Shown in pieces: positions 8,133-17,385 of a stretch of DNA of 64,000 bases. A program made the translations under genes and the position numbers. The notes under the pieces were generated by a model, which ran no database searches, had not been told where the DNA came from, and was given only the letters and a program-made list of their open reading frames with translations. The stretch is from assembly GCF_000018865.1 (NCBI RefSeq), contig NC_010175.1, forward strand, positions 2,604,001-2,668,000, in the 5' to 3' direction. How positions within the stretch are numbered: the stretch's first letter is position 1; every line of letters begins with the position of its first letter. Source of the stretch: Chloroflexus aurantiacus J-10-fl (GTDB taxonomy: Bacteria; Chloroflexota; Chloroflexia; Chloroflexales; Chloroflexaceae).

Positions 8133-10099
8133 GCCACCAGCTCCACGTATTCCTGCAACACCAGAGCGTCATCGCTAATACCGATCAGTTCCAGCAATTC
8201 ACTGATCAGTTCGGCTCGCCGCTCGGCATCACGGCGGCTCCAGGTGCGGCTCTTGATTTCGAGGAATGGGCCGCGATCTGCCTGACCGATGAGCGTATCG
8301 AGGTTGATCGCGAAATCATGATCGCGGTAGAGAATGCGCCAGCGCCGACGCTGCTTCTCAAGCTCCTCGATCCGGTCGGGCTGAAAGTATTCGCGGTAGA
8401 AGCGCACGGTATGATCGGCGGGCGCGGTATACCGCGCTCGTGACAACATCATCGCCTTGGGGTGATCAAAACGACGCGCCTCGGCCATCAGGGTGAGCGT
8501 ATACTTGGGCTGGGGGCGGGCACCGGGATCGGTACGGTGATCCTCTCGTATCCGAATGCGCTCACCGTTGGCGAAGATGAAATAGGTGTCGTACTGGGTG
8601 CGTTCACTGGTTTTCGTGACGGTGATTGCCGGATGGTTGAGTACTGCCAGTACTCGCTCGACATCTGCCGGATGCAGGCGGGCTTTCACCTGTATCTCGA
8701 AGATTTCCGCCTGCTGCACACCACCGAGGGCCAGAATCTTGGCCAACAGATTCCGTTCGCGAGTGGCAAGAAATTCGTTGATGCGCGTCGCAATTGCCTG
8801 TGCGCGAGCAATAATTGCCGTCTCGTCAATGGTCTGTAACTGACGATCACGGAGCAGGATGTTGCCATCCACCAGCACATCGCGCACATCGGCAGCCCGA
8901 CTACTGTAGACGAGGTGGGAGTAAATGGCATCGGGAGCGTAGGTGTAGCGGGGTGCGCTGTGCAATCGGTGCAGCTCAACAACGGCAATATCGGCGCGTT
9001 TCCCTGCTTCCAGCGAGCCGATCAGATGGTCAAGGTGAATCGCACGAGCGCCCCAGCAGGTGGCCAGCGCGAAGGCTTCACGTGCCGGAACCGCCGTTGG
9101 ATCGCCGCTCAAGCCTTTCGGGAGGAGTGCCGCCAGTTGAATCTCGGTAAACATATCCTGGTCGTCATTGCTCGCCGGGCCATCGGTACCGAGACCAACC
9201 CGCACCCCGGTTTCGATCATTCGGCGGAAAGGTGCCACGCCACTCGCCAGTTTGAGGTTACTGGTCGGGCAAGGCACAGCCCCGGCCTGAGCTTCGCGCA
9301 ACAGGCGCAGATCATCTTCGGTGGCGTGAACACAGTGGGCTGCAATGCAGGGTACATCGAACGCGCCCACCCGTTTGGCATATCGAATTGGGGTCACTTC
9401 ACGATCACGGATACTCTCTTCAACTTCGCGGGCCGTTTCAGAAAGATGCGTGATCAGTGGTGCACCAAACTCAGCACACAACGCTGCCGCCTGGCGGTAA
9501 ATCTCATCGGTGCAGGTGTACGGCGCGTGGGGGGCAACCGTCGCAATAATACGGGGATGACCGCGCCACTCGGCCATAAAACGCCGCGCCCGCTCGATCC
9601 CGGCATCGAACGAATCGGCATCAGGGGTGGGCAAACGCATCACCGTCTGCCCACAAATCGCCCGCATCCCGGCCTGATCGGCAGCACGGGCGACCTCTTC
9701 TTCAAAATAGTACATATCGACAAAGGTCGTCGTCCCGCCACGAATCATCTCGGCGCAGCTCAAAAGGGTACCGGTGAAGCTAAACTCGGCGTCAACAAAC
9801 TGACTCTCGACCGGAAACATATAGCCGAAGAGCCAGACATCGAGCTGCTGGTCGGCAACCAGGCCGCGCAAGAGGCTCATCGGCACATGGGCGTGGCCGT
9901 TGATCAGCCCCGGAATGATCGCGCAATCGCGGCAATCAATCGTCTCCGTAGCCGTATACCGCTGGTTTAGTTCAGCGGCTGGCCCCACCTCTACAATAAC
10001 CCCATCACGAATAGCGACGGCACCATCGGCAAAGATACGCCACGCTGAGTCCATCGTAACGACCGTGCCGCCGGTGAGTAGGGTGTCAACATGCTCCAT
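8129..10099 (-). CDS. Amidohydrolase (SAH/MTA deaminase-like) fused to a C-terminal CYTH domain
   Basis: A 656-residue protein starting at ATG 10099, chosen because a perfect AAAGGAGG lies seven bases upstream; the longer frame to 10222 would run into the divergent MATE gene. Residues 1 to about 445 form an ATZ/TRZ-type metallo-amidohydrolase: H69-x-H71, H218 in ITHLSE, H255 in AAHCVH and D306 in GLGTDGPAS. This is the pattern of S-adenosylhomocysteine/methylthioadenosine/5'-deoxyadenosine deaminases. From about 465 a second domain begins with FEIQVKARL, has IRIRED and LEIKSRTW strands, and reads as a CYTH (triphosphate tunnel) domain; the first motif is E-I-Q-V-K instead of ExExK. It is translationally coupled to coaE. 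The fusion is unusual, and the role of the CYTH part is unknown. Confidence 0.85.
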   Translation of the reverse strand: MEHVDTLLTGGTVVTMDSAWRIFADGAVAIRDGVIVEVGPAAELNQRYTATETIDCRDCAIIPGLINGHAHVPMSLLRGLVADQQLDVWLFGYMFPVESQFVDAEFSFTGTLLSCAEMIRGGTTTFVDMYYFEEEVARAADQAGMRAICGQTVMRLPTPDADSFDAGIERARRFMAEWRGHPRIIATVAPHAPYTCTDEIYRQAAALCAEFGAPLITHLSETAREVEESIRDREVTPIRYAKRVGAFDVPCIAAHCVHATEDDLRLLREAQAGAVPCPTSNLKLASGVAPFRRMIETGVRVGLGTDGPASNDDQDMFTEIQLAALLPKGLSGDPTAVPAREAFALATCWGARAIHLDHLIGSLEAGKRADIAVVELHRLHSAPRYTYAPDAIYSHLVYSSRAADVRDVLVDGNILLRDRQLQTIDETAIIARAQAIATRINEFLATRERNLLAKILALGGVQQAEIFEIQVKARLHPADVERVLAVLNHPAITVTKTSERTQYDTYFIFANGERIRIREDHRTDPGARPQPKYTLTLMAEARRFDHPKAMMLSRARYTAPADHTVRFYREYFQPDRIEELEKQRRRWRILYRDHDFAINLDTLIGQADRGPFLEIKSRTWSRRDAERRAELISELLELIGISDDALVLQEYVELVA

Positions 10100-10200
10100 G
10101 AAAATGCCTCCTTTGTCACTCACCTTCTTCCTTTCATTGTACGAGAAATCGGGCAAAGGTGCGATCCACCAAAGTACCGATGTCGGGTATACTGACGGCG

Positions 10201-11592
10201 ATGCAACCAGAAATGCTTTCAATCGAAAACGAAGAGATCACAACCCATCCTGCCCCGTCGCACGCCCAACTGGAGAAGCGCGTCTTGCGGCTGGCCTGGC
10301 CGGTCATTGGCGAAAATCTGCTCCAGACTATGCTCGGCGTCGTTGATACGATCCTGGTCGCCTCGCTAGGAGCCGTCGCTTTGGCCGGGGTCGGCGCGGC
10401 ATTGCAGGTCATCTATGTCACGACAGGCGCACTGAGCGCGTTATCGGTTGGCGTGGCGGTGCTGGTCGCGCAGGCATACGGTGGTGGACGGCTGAAAGAG
10501 GCCAGCTTCCTGGCGCGCCAGGGATTGCTCTGGAGTATACTTATCGGGCTGCCGGTGACCGCCATTGGATTGCCGCTTACGCCCACGCTGATCGGCCTCT
10601 TCGGCCTGGCCCCCGATGTCAGCCAGGTTGGGATTGACTATCTGGCAGTGACCATGAGCACCATCACCACACTGACCATGATGTTCCTCATCGGCGGCGT
10701 CTTACGCGGAGTCGGTGACACACGTACTCCCATGATCATCACGGCTTTTGCCAACGTGATCAATGTTATTGCCAGTGCAGCATTGATCTTCGGCTGGCTG
10801 GGCTTACCGGTGTTGGGGGCGGTTGGTAGTGCCTGGGGATCGGTTATTGCCCGCTTTGCCGGTGCCATCCTCCTGGTCGGTGTGCTATGGCGGGGGCGCA
10901 ATGGTGTGCGGGCCGGTGGCCGTGGTGGGTGGTGGCCACGCATGCGCGTGTTGCGCAATATATTGCGCATCGGAATGCCGGCAGCACTGGAAGAGGTGCT
11001 GATCATCGGCGCGATTGCCACATTGACGCCGGTGGTAGCCACGCTGGGCACAGTGCCACTCGCCGCTCATCGCGTGGCGATCAACGTGCTCTCGCTCTCC
11101 TTCCTGCCCGGCATCGGTTTTGGCCTGGCCGCAACGGCGCTGGTTGGGCAGGCGATTGGTGCCCAACGTCCGGCAGAAGCCCGCCGCATTGCCACCATCG
11201 CAATGCGCTGGGCCTTGATCTGGATGGGTGGCCTGGGTGTCTTATTCATGATCTTCGCCGAGGGGCTGGTACGGCTGTTCAACAGCGACCCACAGTTGGT
11301 TGCCGAGGGAGCTGCTGCGGTGCGCGTGGTTGCCCTGACGCAGCCGGCGTGGGCGATTACCTTTGCCCTTGGCGGTGCCCTGCGCGGTCTGGGCGACACC
11401 CTCTCACCGCTGGTGATCAGCGGTTCAGCGATCTGGATTTGTGTCGGGCTGGCGCTGGTGATTGTGTTATGGTGGCTGCCGGCGCTGTGGGGCATCTGGC
11501 TGGCCTTCCTGATCGTCGGGCCATTTGAGGCGCTGGTCTTCTGGCGGAAATGGCAGCAGCGGATCACATCCTGGCGGCCAGGGTCGGCCTGA
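10201..11592 (+). CDS. MATE-family multidrug/Na+ antiporter
   Basis: A polytopic protein of about 463 residues with twelve hydrophobic segments and the two-fold pseudo-repeat of the MATE family. Both halves show the GxxxxALRGxGDT-type loop (GVLRGVGDTRTP and GALRGLGDTLSP). It probably exports cationic compounds in exchange for Na+ or H+; the substrate is unknown. ATG 10201 was taken. An in-frame GTG at 10159 would add 14 residues, and neither start has a clear ribosome site. TATACT at 10188-10193 would be a -10 placing the RNA start near the ATG, so a leaderless message is possible. The last ~20 codons form the first copy of a 145-bp tandem repeat that continues downstream. Confidence 0.9.
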   Translation: MQPEMLSIENEEITTHPAPSHAQLEKRVLRLAWPVIGENLLQTMLGVVDTILVASLGAVALAGVGAALQVIYVTTGALSALSVGVAVLVAQAYGGGRLKEASFLARQGLLWSILIGLPVTAIGLPLTPTLIGLFGLAPDVSQVGIDYLAVTMSTITTLTMMFLIGGVLRGVGDTRTPMIITAFANVINVIASAALIFGWLGLPVLGAVGSAWGSVIARFAGAILLVGVLWRGRNGVRAGGRGGWWPRMRVLRNILRIGMPAALEEVLIIGAIATLTPVVATLGTVPLAAHRVAINVLSLSFLPGIGFGLAATALVGQAIGAQRPAEARRIATIAMRWALIWMGGLGVLFMIFAEGLVRLFNSDPQLVAEGAAAVRVVALTQPAWAITFALGGALRGLGDTLSPLVISGSAIWICVGLALVIVLWWLPALWGIWLAFLIVGPFEALVFWRKWQQRITSWRPGSA

Positions 11593-12149
11593 CTGCTTAC
11601 AGCACGCACGGTCATTGCGAGAGCGTTGTAACCGGGGACACCTGGCTAGTCTTCCGGGTCGTAAGCCATTCGCGGCGCTGGTCTTCTGACTGCAATGGCA
11701 GCAGCGGATCACATCCCGGCGTCCAGGCTCTGCCTGACTGCTTACAGCACGCACGGTCATTGCGAGAGCGTTGTAACCGGGGACACCTGGCTGGCCTGCC
11801 GGGTCGTGAGTCGTTCACGGCGCTGGTCTTCTGGCGGAAATGGCAGCAGCGGATCACATCCTGGCGGCCAGGGTCGGCCTGACTGCTTACAGCACGCACG
11901 GTCATTGCGAGAGCGTTGTAACCGGGGACACCTGGCTGGCCTGCCGGGTCGTGAGTCGTTCGCGGCGCTGGTCTTCTGACGGAAATGGCAGCAGCGGATC
12001 GCATCCTGGCGGCCAGGGTCGGCCTGACTGCTTACAGCACGCACGGTCATTGCGAGAGCGTTGTAACCGGGGACACCTGGCTAGTCTTCCAGGTCGTGAG
12101 CCATTCGCGACGCTGGTCTTCTGACGGAAATGGCAGCAGCGGATCATAT
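11531..12149. repeat. 145-bp tandem repeat, four full copies plus a partial fifth
   Basis: The string beginning cgctggtcttctg recurs at 11531, 11676, 11821, 11966 and 12111, exactly 145 bases apart. Units are nearly identical over their whole length; the fifth stops near 12149. The first copy includes the last codons and stop of the MATE gene, so the unit is the gene's 3' end plus about 83 bases of flank. Since 145 is not a multiple of three, each copy shifts frame. In copies 2, 4 and 5 a TGG codon has become TGA. There are no unique spacers, so this is not a CRISPR array. Confidence 0.95.
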
Positions 12150-12773
12150 CCAACCTGGGAGCGCGCGCCTCCGGCCATCCTGCTACAGCCCACCATACCT
12201 GCGTCTCGCAGGGTTTCGCCACCCTGAACCAGAGCGCGCAAGCGGGAGTCATCCTGTACTGCCGATTGAGGGTGGGGGCGTGTCGCATACCACTACTGGA
12301 CGCAGCCCCAACCTGACCCGCTCATTTCTCCATCACGCTGGCGCTGCCCCTGCCTGCGACTGTCCGTGAACCAAATTTGGGTATCTGTACTGACCCACCA
12401 GCGCTTCAGCGGTGGCACGAGCAGTGCGCCGGCACGGTTCTGATAACCTGAATGACACACAGTGCAAGTCAAGATTGACTATAAAGTGTACCATCTGGCA
12501 ACATGCGATCCCAACGTTTCGTGCTGTGAGTGCATAGGTAAATCAGCGTCGCAACGGACGTTTACTCATCAGAAAGCGCCATACACCAGGTTCGCCACAT
12601 CTGCTCTGCTGGCGTATGGCGAGGAGCTTGTCTGAAACTGGATAGAGTTTGCTCTGTTATTGCCATATAATGGGGCGCCACTTGCCCGCCGGGCAGAATG
12701 GTTCTCTGCTCACGGGCAAGGCGATCTTGTTTGGATGCACGCAGTCGATTCTTTGAAGTCGAGGAATACAAAC
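12150..12773. other. Non-coding stretch between tandem array and murA
   Basis: About 620 bases without a convincing gene; short frames here lack ribosome sites and family features. The 3' part carries the murA leader and the probable promoter near 12666. No strong terminator for the MATE gene was found beyond the repeat array. Confidence 0.5.
12666..12671 (+). promoter_or_regulatory. Possible -10 element of murA
   Basis: A perfect TATAAT lies 102 bases before the murA ATG. The -35 region at the normal spacing is poor (tagagt), so this is a tentative call. Confidence 0.35.
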
Positions 12774-14066
12774 ATGGATCATTTTGTGATTGAAGGTGGT
12801 CATCGGCTATCAGGGTCAATTCGACCGGCCGGCAACAAGAATGCTGCGCTACCATTGCTTGCGGCCAGTCTGTTGACCAGTGAGCCTGTAACGTTGCGGA
12901 ATATTCCTGATATTGGAGATGTCCGTACCAAGCTGGCACTCCTGGCACATCTCGGTGTGTATGTTGATCGGCCAGAGGCAAATGTTGTCCATCTGCGCGC
13001 CGATCAACTGGTAGCGGGTGAACCTGACACCACCCTGGCCAGGCGCATCCGTACCTCGCCGCTGCTCGCCGGCCCCCTACTGGCCCGGCGGGGATATGTC
13101 ACGCTGCCACGTCCTGGCGGCGATGCCATTGGCAGACGCCGGCTCGACACGCATCTGTTAGCACTTCAGGCGTTGGGGGTTCACGTAGAAGTTACTCCCA
13201 CCAGCTATATTCTGACGACGAATGGCCTGCGTGGGGCCGACATTTTTCTGGATGAGATGAGTGTCACCGGTACCGAACAGGCAATTATTGCGGCCTGTGT
13301 TGCCGAAGGGCATACCACCATTGCGAATGCCGCCTCTGAACCACACGTCCAGGACCTGTGCCACTTTTTGAATCGTATGGGCGCACGGATCAGCGGCATC
13401 GGCACCAATCTGCTTGAGATTGAGGGAGTAACCAGCCTGCACGGTGCCGATTACACGATTGGCCCTGATTTCATGGAGGTGGGTTCGCTGATTGGCCTGG
13501 CTGCCGTGACCCGTAGTGAATTGCGGATTGTTGGTGCCCGTCCACGCGAGCATCGCATGACCAAAATTATGTTTGGCCGGTTAGGAGTTACCTGGCACGA
13601 GGAAGGTGAGGATATTGTTGTCCCAGCCGATCAAGAGCTGGTGGTGCGTCACGATCTGCACGGTGCAATCCCGAAGATCGACTCGGCGCCGTGGCCCGGC
13701 TTCAACCCGGATTTGATCAGTACGGCGATTGTTGTGGCAACGCAGGCGCGTGGTACTGTGCTCATTCACGAAAAGATGTTTGAAAGTCGACTCTTCTTTG
13801 TTGACCGGTTAATTGGCATGGGAGCGCGCATTGTGCTCTGTGATCCGCATCGGGCAGTGGTGGTCGGGCCATCGCAACTGTACGGCGAACCTGATGGCTT
13901 GCCCAGCCCTGATATTCGGGCAGGTATGGCATTGGTGACAGCGGCCTTGTGTGCCAAAGGGCGTAGCGTCATCTACAACATTGGGCAGATTGATCGTGGC
14001 TACGAGCGGATTGAAGAGCGGTTAGCAGCGCTGGGCGCACGGATCGAGCGGGTGCGGGCTTCGTAG
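12774..14066 (+). CDS. murA: UDP-N-acetylglucosamine 1-carboxyvinyltransferase, Asp-type active site
   Basis: A 430-residue enzyme for the first committed step of peptidoglycan synthesis (enolpyruvyl transfer from PEP to UDP-GlcNAc). The N-terminal block [11 protein letters not shown] contains K22 at the PEP-binding position. The active-site loop reads PGGDAIGRR, with D117 where most bacteria have Cys. The rest follows the two-domain inside-out barrel of the family at normal length. The start at ATG 12774 has GAGGA eight bases upstream; a longer frame back to 12660 would make an atypical extension. Family knowledge: Asp at this position (as in Mycobacterium tuberculosis MurA) keeps activity but prevents covalent fosfomycin binding. 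The gene appears monocistronic. Confidence 0.93.
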   Translation: MDHFVIEGGHRLSGSIRPAGNKNAALPLLAASLLTSEPVTLRNIPDIGDVRTKLALLAHLGVYVDRPEANVVHLRADQLVAGEPDTTLARRIRTSPLLAGPLLARRGYVTLPRPGGDAIGRRRLDTHLLALQALGVHVEVTPTSYILTTNGLRGADIFLDEMSVTGTEQAIIAACVAEGHTTIANAASEPHVQDLCHFLNRMGARISGIGTNLLEIEGVTSLHGADYTIGPDFMEVGSLIGLAAVTRSELRIVGARPREHRMTKIMFGRLGVTWHEEGEDIVVPADQELVVRHDLHGAIPKIDSAPWPGFNPDLISTAIVVATQARGTVLIHEKMFESRLFFVDRLIGMGARIVLCDPHRAVVVGPSQLYGEPDGLPSPDIRAGMALVTAALCAKGRSVIYNIGQIDRGYERIEERLAALGARIERVRAS

Positions 14067-14801
14067 AGTTTCTACCCGCCTTCAGCGAGCAAAAGTCCTC
14101 TCTGACCGAATCTTGAGCGATACAGTGCATCACTGCCTGTCATCGGATATGCGGTGAACCATGACCATCTGTCTCCGTCGCGACGGTAGGGGCGGGTTTG
14201 GTAGGGGCGGGTTCAAAACCCGCCCCTACCCTTTCACATCGCCATACGGGGGATGCGGCAGAGGGGGCTAACGGGTGCGTTTTGGGGCGCGTGCCAGACA
14301 TTCGTCATGGTCGGGTTCGCTGCATTGATGGTGAACTGATCGTGCTGTCAGGCATGTGCGTTGTCCTGGCGGACATTAGAAACCTGACAAACCGATGCGA
14401 ACCACCCAATTCACCGCTCCTTTCTGGCGATCACTATCATAACCCAAGTTGCCACCTACGCTATGAGCAGGCCATGAAAGACTACCTGCGATGATGCACA
14501 GCACGACGCTGCGCACCACATCGTGCAGCGTACATGACCGGTATGCATCGTTTGAGTCGCAGCCAGTTCCGTAAACGCACTACGTCACGCACATCTGGTA
14601 TGCCCATCCTCCGTGCCTCTATGGTGATATAAGGGAGCACCTTGGGTGACGATTTGTCTGCGTTCATCCGCCGCACCCGCGTCCATCCGTGTTCCCCCCT
14701 CCCCCCCGTCGTGCTCAACGCCCCGCACCGCTGTGGTGAGGTAAGGTAGCAACTTGAATTATCATAGTGTGGTTCTTCCGGCATTGCCACAACAAGGGGC
14801 T
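14067..14801. other. 735-base non-coding region with palindromes
   Basis: No gene with a ribosome site or recognisable product. It holds the palindrome at 14185-14230. Around 14655-14693 there is a degenerate copy of the atccgcgtctatccgtgt motif that is tandemly repeated at 25180-25622. Confidence 0.6.
14185..14230. repeat. GTAGGGGC-family palindrome with an extra half-site
   Basis: The arm ggtaggggcgggtt at 14200-14213 is followed by a three-base loop and its exact reverse complement at 14217-14230. An additional copy of the left arm lies immediately upstream at 14185-14199. Related palindromes occur at 20646, 20710, 28486 and 47978. Each lies downstream of a gene end, where it could fold as an RNA hairpin or terminator. 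Confidence 0.85.
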
Positions 14802-15479
14802 TTATCCCGAAGTGAGGCTACTGTACGGTTGAATTAACGCCTCGCTATCATTACGTACCTGATTCACTGCCGGACTGACCGGATAGCAGTGAAGGGTGAC
14901 CGGCGGTGGTGTGCGACAGAGATCGTAAAGCTGACCGATATCTGCTGCCGGATCGAGCCAGAGTGCATCGAGATCAGAAGGGATAATCACCGGCATCCGC
15001 TCGTGAATGGGCGCAACGATCTCATTCGCAGCCGTTGTCAGGATGGTACAACTTTCTACCACCGTGCCATCAGGCGAACGCCACTGCTCCCACAGACCGG
15101 CAAACGCTATCAGATCGTCATCGCGTAACGTGAAATAAAACGGCTGCTTCCCGGTTGGTAACGTCTGCCATTCATAGAACCCGGAAGCCGGGATTAGACA
15201 GCGGCGCTGCCGAAAAGCTGCACGAAATGAAGGTTTCTCCAGCACCGTCTCACTGCGCGCATTGATCATTCTGCTACCGATAGTAGCATCCTTCGCCCAG
15301 GACGGGATCAAGCCCCACCGTAGCGTAGCTAACTGGCGCCCCTCTGTCGTCTCACGTACAGCAATGACCGACTGCGTTGGCGCAATGTTATAGCGTGCCT
15401 GGAGATCGAGTGGTGGAGTCACGGAAAAACGGGCCGCCAGTCTGGACGGACTGACAGCCAGGGTATACCGTCCGCACAT
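14802..15479 (-). CDS. SRAP-family DNA-protein crosslink peptidase (YedK/HMCES type)
   Basis: A 225-residue SOS-response-associated peptidase. The start at 15479 is set by the invariant MCGRY: after removal of Met, Cys2 becomes the N-terminal nucleophile. It also has GGGAGC upstream. The other catalytic residues are visible: N73 in NARSE, E103 in GFYEW and H159 in HERMPV. The family forms a covalent thiazolidine with abasic sites in single-stranded DNA and protects them during replication. The conserved RWGLIPSWAKD block is also present. No LexA-like site was recognised upstream, and it stands alone between unrelated genes. Confidence 0.95.
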   Translation of the reverse strand: MCGRYTLAVSPSRLAARFSVTPPLDLQARYNIAPTQSVIAVRETTEGRQLATLRWGLIPSWAKDATIGSRMINARSETVLEKPSFRAAFRQRRCLIPASGFYEWQTLPTGKQPFYFTLRDDDLIAFAGLWEQWRSPDGTVVESCTILTTAANEIVAPIHERMPVIIPSDLDALWLDPAADIGQLYDLCRTPPPVTLHCYPVSPAVNQVRNDSEALIQPYSSLTSG

Positions 15480-15548
15480 AGCTGCTCCCTGCCGGTGCAA
15501 CGTTGGGTATGGGGCGATAACGCGAATACCCGACGCTGCCAGCGCATG

Positions 15549-15947
15549 TTAAGACTCGTCCTTGTCGAGTCGAGTGGTTTCGCCGGTAGCGGGTGGCGGT
15601 GACTGCATCCGCTTGATGAGTTCGGCAAGTTGTTCATTAAGCTGAGCAATTCCCCTGGCCAGGGTCTGTTGCAGGTCGTGGGCAGCCTGACTCTGCTGAA
15701 GCTGATGTAGCGCCTGTTGACCACGTTCGGCCAGCTCTTGCACCCGTGGATTTTCGGCGATCATTTTGGCGGCTGTCTGTACCTGCTCATTGACTGCCCG
15801 CAGTCCATTCAGCAATTCCTGCTGTAACTGGCGTGCCCGCTCACTTTCGAGTGCGCTCCGCAGGGCAGCCTCGATCTGTTGCCCCAATTCGCGCAGTTCT
15901 GCTGCCAGGTCGGGTGTTTGATCGGGTTTTTGCTCCGGTTGACTCAT
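15549..15947 (-). CDS. Small coiled-coil protein of unknown function
   Basis: A 132-residue protein, rich in Gln, Glu, Ala and Leu, that would form nearly continuous amphipathic helix or coiled coil from about residue 10 to 115, with a charged Pro/Thr-containing tail. No signal peptide or membrane segment. AGGAGG sits at proper distance before the ATG at 15947, and the frame fills the gap between neighbours, so the gene is probably real. I do not recognise a family; phasin-like or apolipoprotein-like repeats are possible look-alikes. Confidence 0.65.
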   Translation of the reverse strand: MSQPEQKPDQTPDLAAELRELGQQIEAALRSALESERARQLQQELLNGLRAVNEQVQTAAKMIAENPRVQELAERGQQALHQLQQSQAAHDLQQTLARGIAQLNEQLAELIKRMQSPPPATGETTRLDKDES

Positions 15948-16196
15948 CGTCTTCCTCCTTACAGGCTATGGATATGCACTGCCAGCGTTCGACAGTGATA
16001 AGACGACCATTGGCGGGAGAATGTTGTAGATCGAGGCGACGAAGCTGGTGATAACAGATAGGAACCCGTTTTCGGGGCGATGCCGTTGTACTTATCGTAC
16101 AAGCTGATATGACCGCAGATAGTGGCAGGTCGGCCAGAGATGGGCGGTTCCGCGTTATAACCACCTCTCGACATTACCGTACCGTCTCATCAATGC

Positions 16197-16913
16197 CTAC
16201 CGTCGGCGGCGGAGAAGTAGCCAGAGACTACCGACAACGGCCAGGACACCAAGCGCAGGACGGGCGCCACGGGCCGGGCCTTGCCCGATGAGAGCTGCCA
16301 GATCGGCGAGGCTGGTACGATGGGCAGAGGTACTCTGGGCAGGCAATGCGATCTGATTGATCACATACTTGCGCCGGCGAGCAGCGGCATACAGGTGCGC
16401 CAGCGGTGGAGCCAGTTCACCGTCGCCGGGAAGCAGATCGATCAACTCACTGCGAAAGAGAGCTAACGGCAAGAGTGGATCGCTCTGGTCACTACCCAGC
16501 ACCTGCCGGAGAAGGGCCGTGTGTGCCTGTTGGAGTATATCGGTCGGGGCAGGTGTACGTACTCCCACCAGCATATCTTGATTGTTGTACGCGGCGAGCA
16601 ATCGTTCAAGCGCAAGCGTTGACACCGGACTGGTCGCGTCTAACGCCAAAACCAGATCGCCGCTTACCAGCGTACAAGCATCGCGGAGCAGATAGGACAT
16701 GCGGCGGGGTTGGGAGTGGTAGGTTGCGCAGACCAACGGGCGGGTCGCGGCAAGACGGGCAGCGCTATTTGTAGCAGCAGGGCCGGCAGCGATGATGATC
16801 TCGTAACTGGCGCTATAACGTGTTGCAGCGATCTGAGCAGCGTTGAGGACCTGTTCAAGGTTGGTGTCGCTCGCAGCGCAAATAACGATTGATAACGCAT
16901 TGATTGTAGACAC
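16197..16913 (-). CDS. Degenerate GT2-like glycosyltransferase with C-terminal membrane anchor
   Basis: About 238 residues from a GTG at 16913, chosen for GGAGG eight bases upstream; the longer frame to 16982 has no ribosome site. The N-terminus (ALSIVICAASDTN, then YEIIIAAGPA) and the block GDLVLALDATS follow the Rossmann-like order of family 2 GT-A transferases. The usual DxD metal site is reduced to one Asp, and no acceptor-side motif is clear. A single hydrophobic segment, LGVLAVVGSLWLLL, followed by four arginines ends the protein: a tail anchor with the enzyme facing the cytoplasm. It could be a non-catalytic relative. Identification is moderate. Confidence 0.55.
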   Translation of the reverse strand: MSTINALSIVICAASDTNLEQVLNAAQIAATRYSASYEIIIAAGPAATNSAARLAATRPLVCATYHSQPRRMSYLLRDACTLVSGDLVLALDATSPVSTLALERLLAAYNNQDMLVGVRTPAPTDILQQAHTALLRQVLGSDQSDPLLPLALFRSELIDLLPGDGELAPPLAHLYAAARRRKYVINQIALPAQSTSAHRTSLADLAALIGQGPARGARPALGVLAVVGSLWLLLRRRR

Positions 16914-17385
16914 TGGAATCCTCCACCGTGAGTGATGCTGTACATAGTATAGCACAGAGTAGGCTCCAGAACCGAACCACATTGTCAGGATGAGGTAGGG
17001 TAAGGTACCGGAGAACCGACAGGTTATGTGAGAAGTTTTTCATTTAGCTGTTTGAAAATATAAATATTTTGTAACCTGCTTCCTGCAAAAATTTGCTTGA
17101 CAGATTCGTTTAGTCAGCTTAATCTTTTGCTCGCAAGCTTCCCGACAACCTCAGCTCATCCTACCAGCATCGTCGCTGCTGAGACACAATGCACCTGACA
17201 CGCTTCAATACAAAAGCGTGCGCCTTGTTGCACACCACTCTGCCTGCGCACCGATGTTGTGGGAAGCCTGATCGTGTTTGAGCGGAAAGGAGGAGTGTCT
17301 GGCCCGAAGATTGTCGTGACGGAATAAGGTGCGAACTCTTTGTTCAGTCACACTGCCGAATAGTGTATTATGAGCTGAGGAGTCT
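16914..17385. other. Intergenic region upstream of the subtilase gene
   Basis: About 470 bases between divergent genes, with an AT-rich stretch around 17040-17110. TATTAT at 17366-17371, with TTCAGT 17 bases upstream, is a possible promoter for the protease; it would give a very short leader that still contains the GAGGAG ribosome site. No gene was seen. Confidence 0.4.

Noticed and set aside
8915-9970. 351-codon frame opposite the deaminase
   Set aside because: Antisense shadow of a well-supported gene; no family features.
10100-10222. N-terminal extension of the deaminase-CYTH protein
   Set aside because: It would overlap the divergent MATE gene, and AAAGGAGG sits directly before the ATG at 10099.
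11531-12149. Repeat array as a CRISPR
   Set aside because: Units of 145 bases follow each other with no unique spacers and no cas genes are nearby.
12562-12981. Minus-strand 139-codon frame over the murA start
   Set aside because: Overlaps the murA promoter and N-terminus and shows no recognisable protein.
14200-14230. Palindrome with ggttcaaaacc as a tRNA T-arm
   Set aside because: The surrounding bases form a plain inverted repeat with no acceptor or anticodon arm.
14482-14790. 102-codon frame in the intergenic region after murA
   Set aside because: It crosses repeat-like sequence and has no ribosome site or domain.
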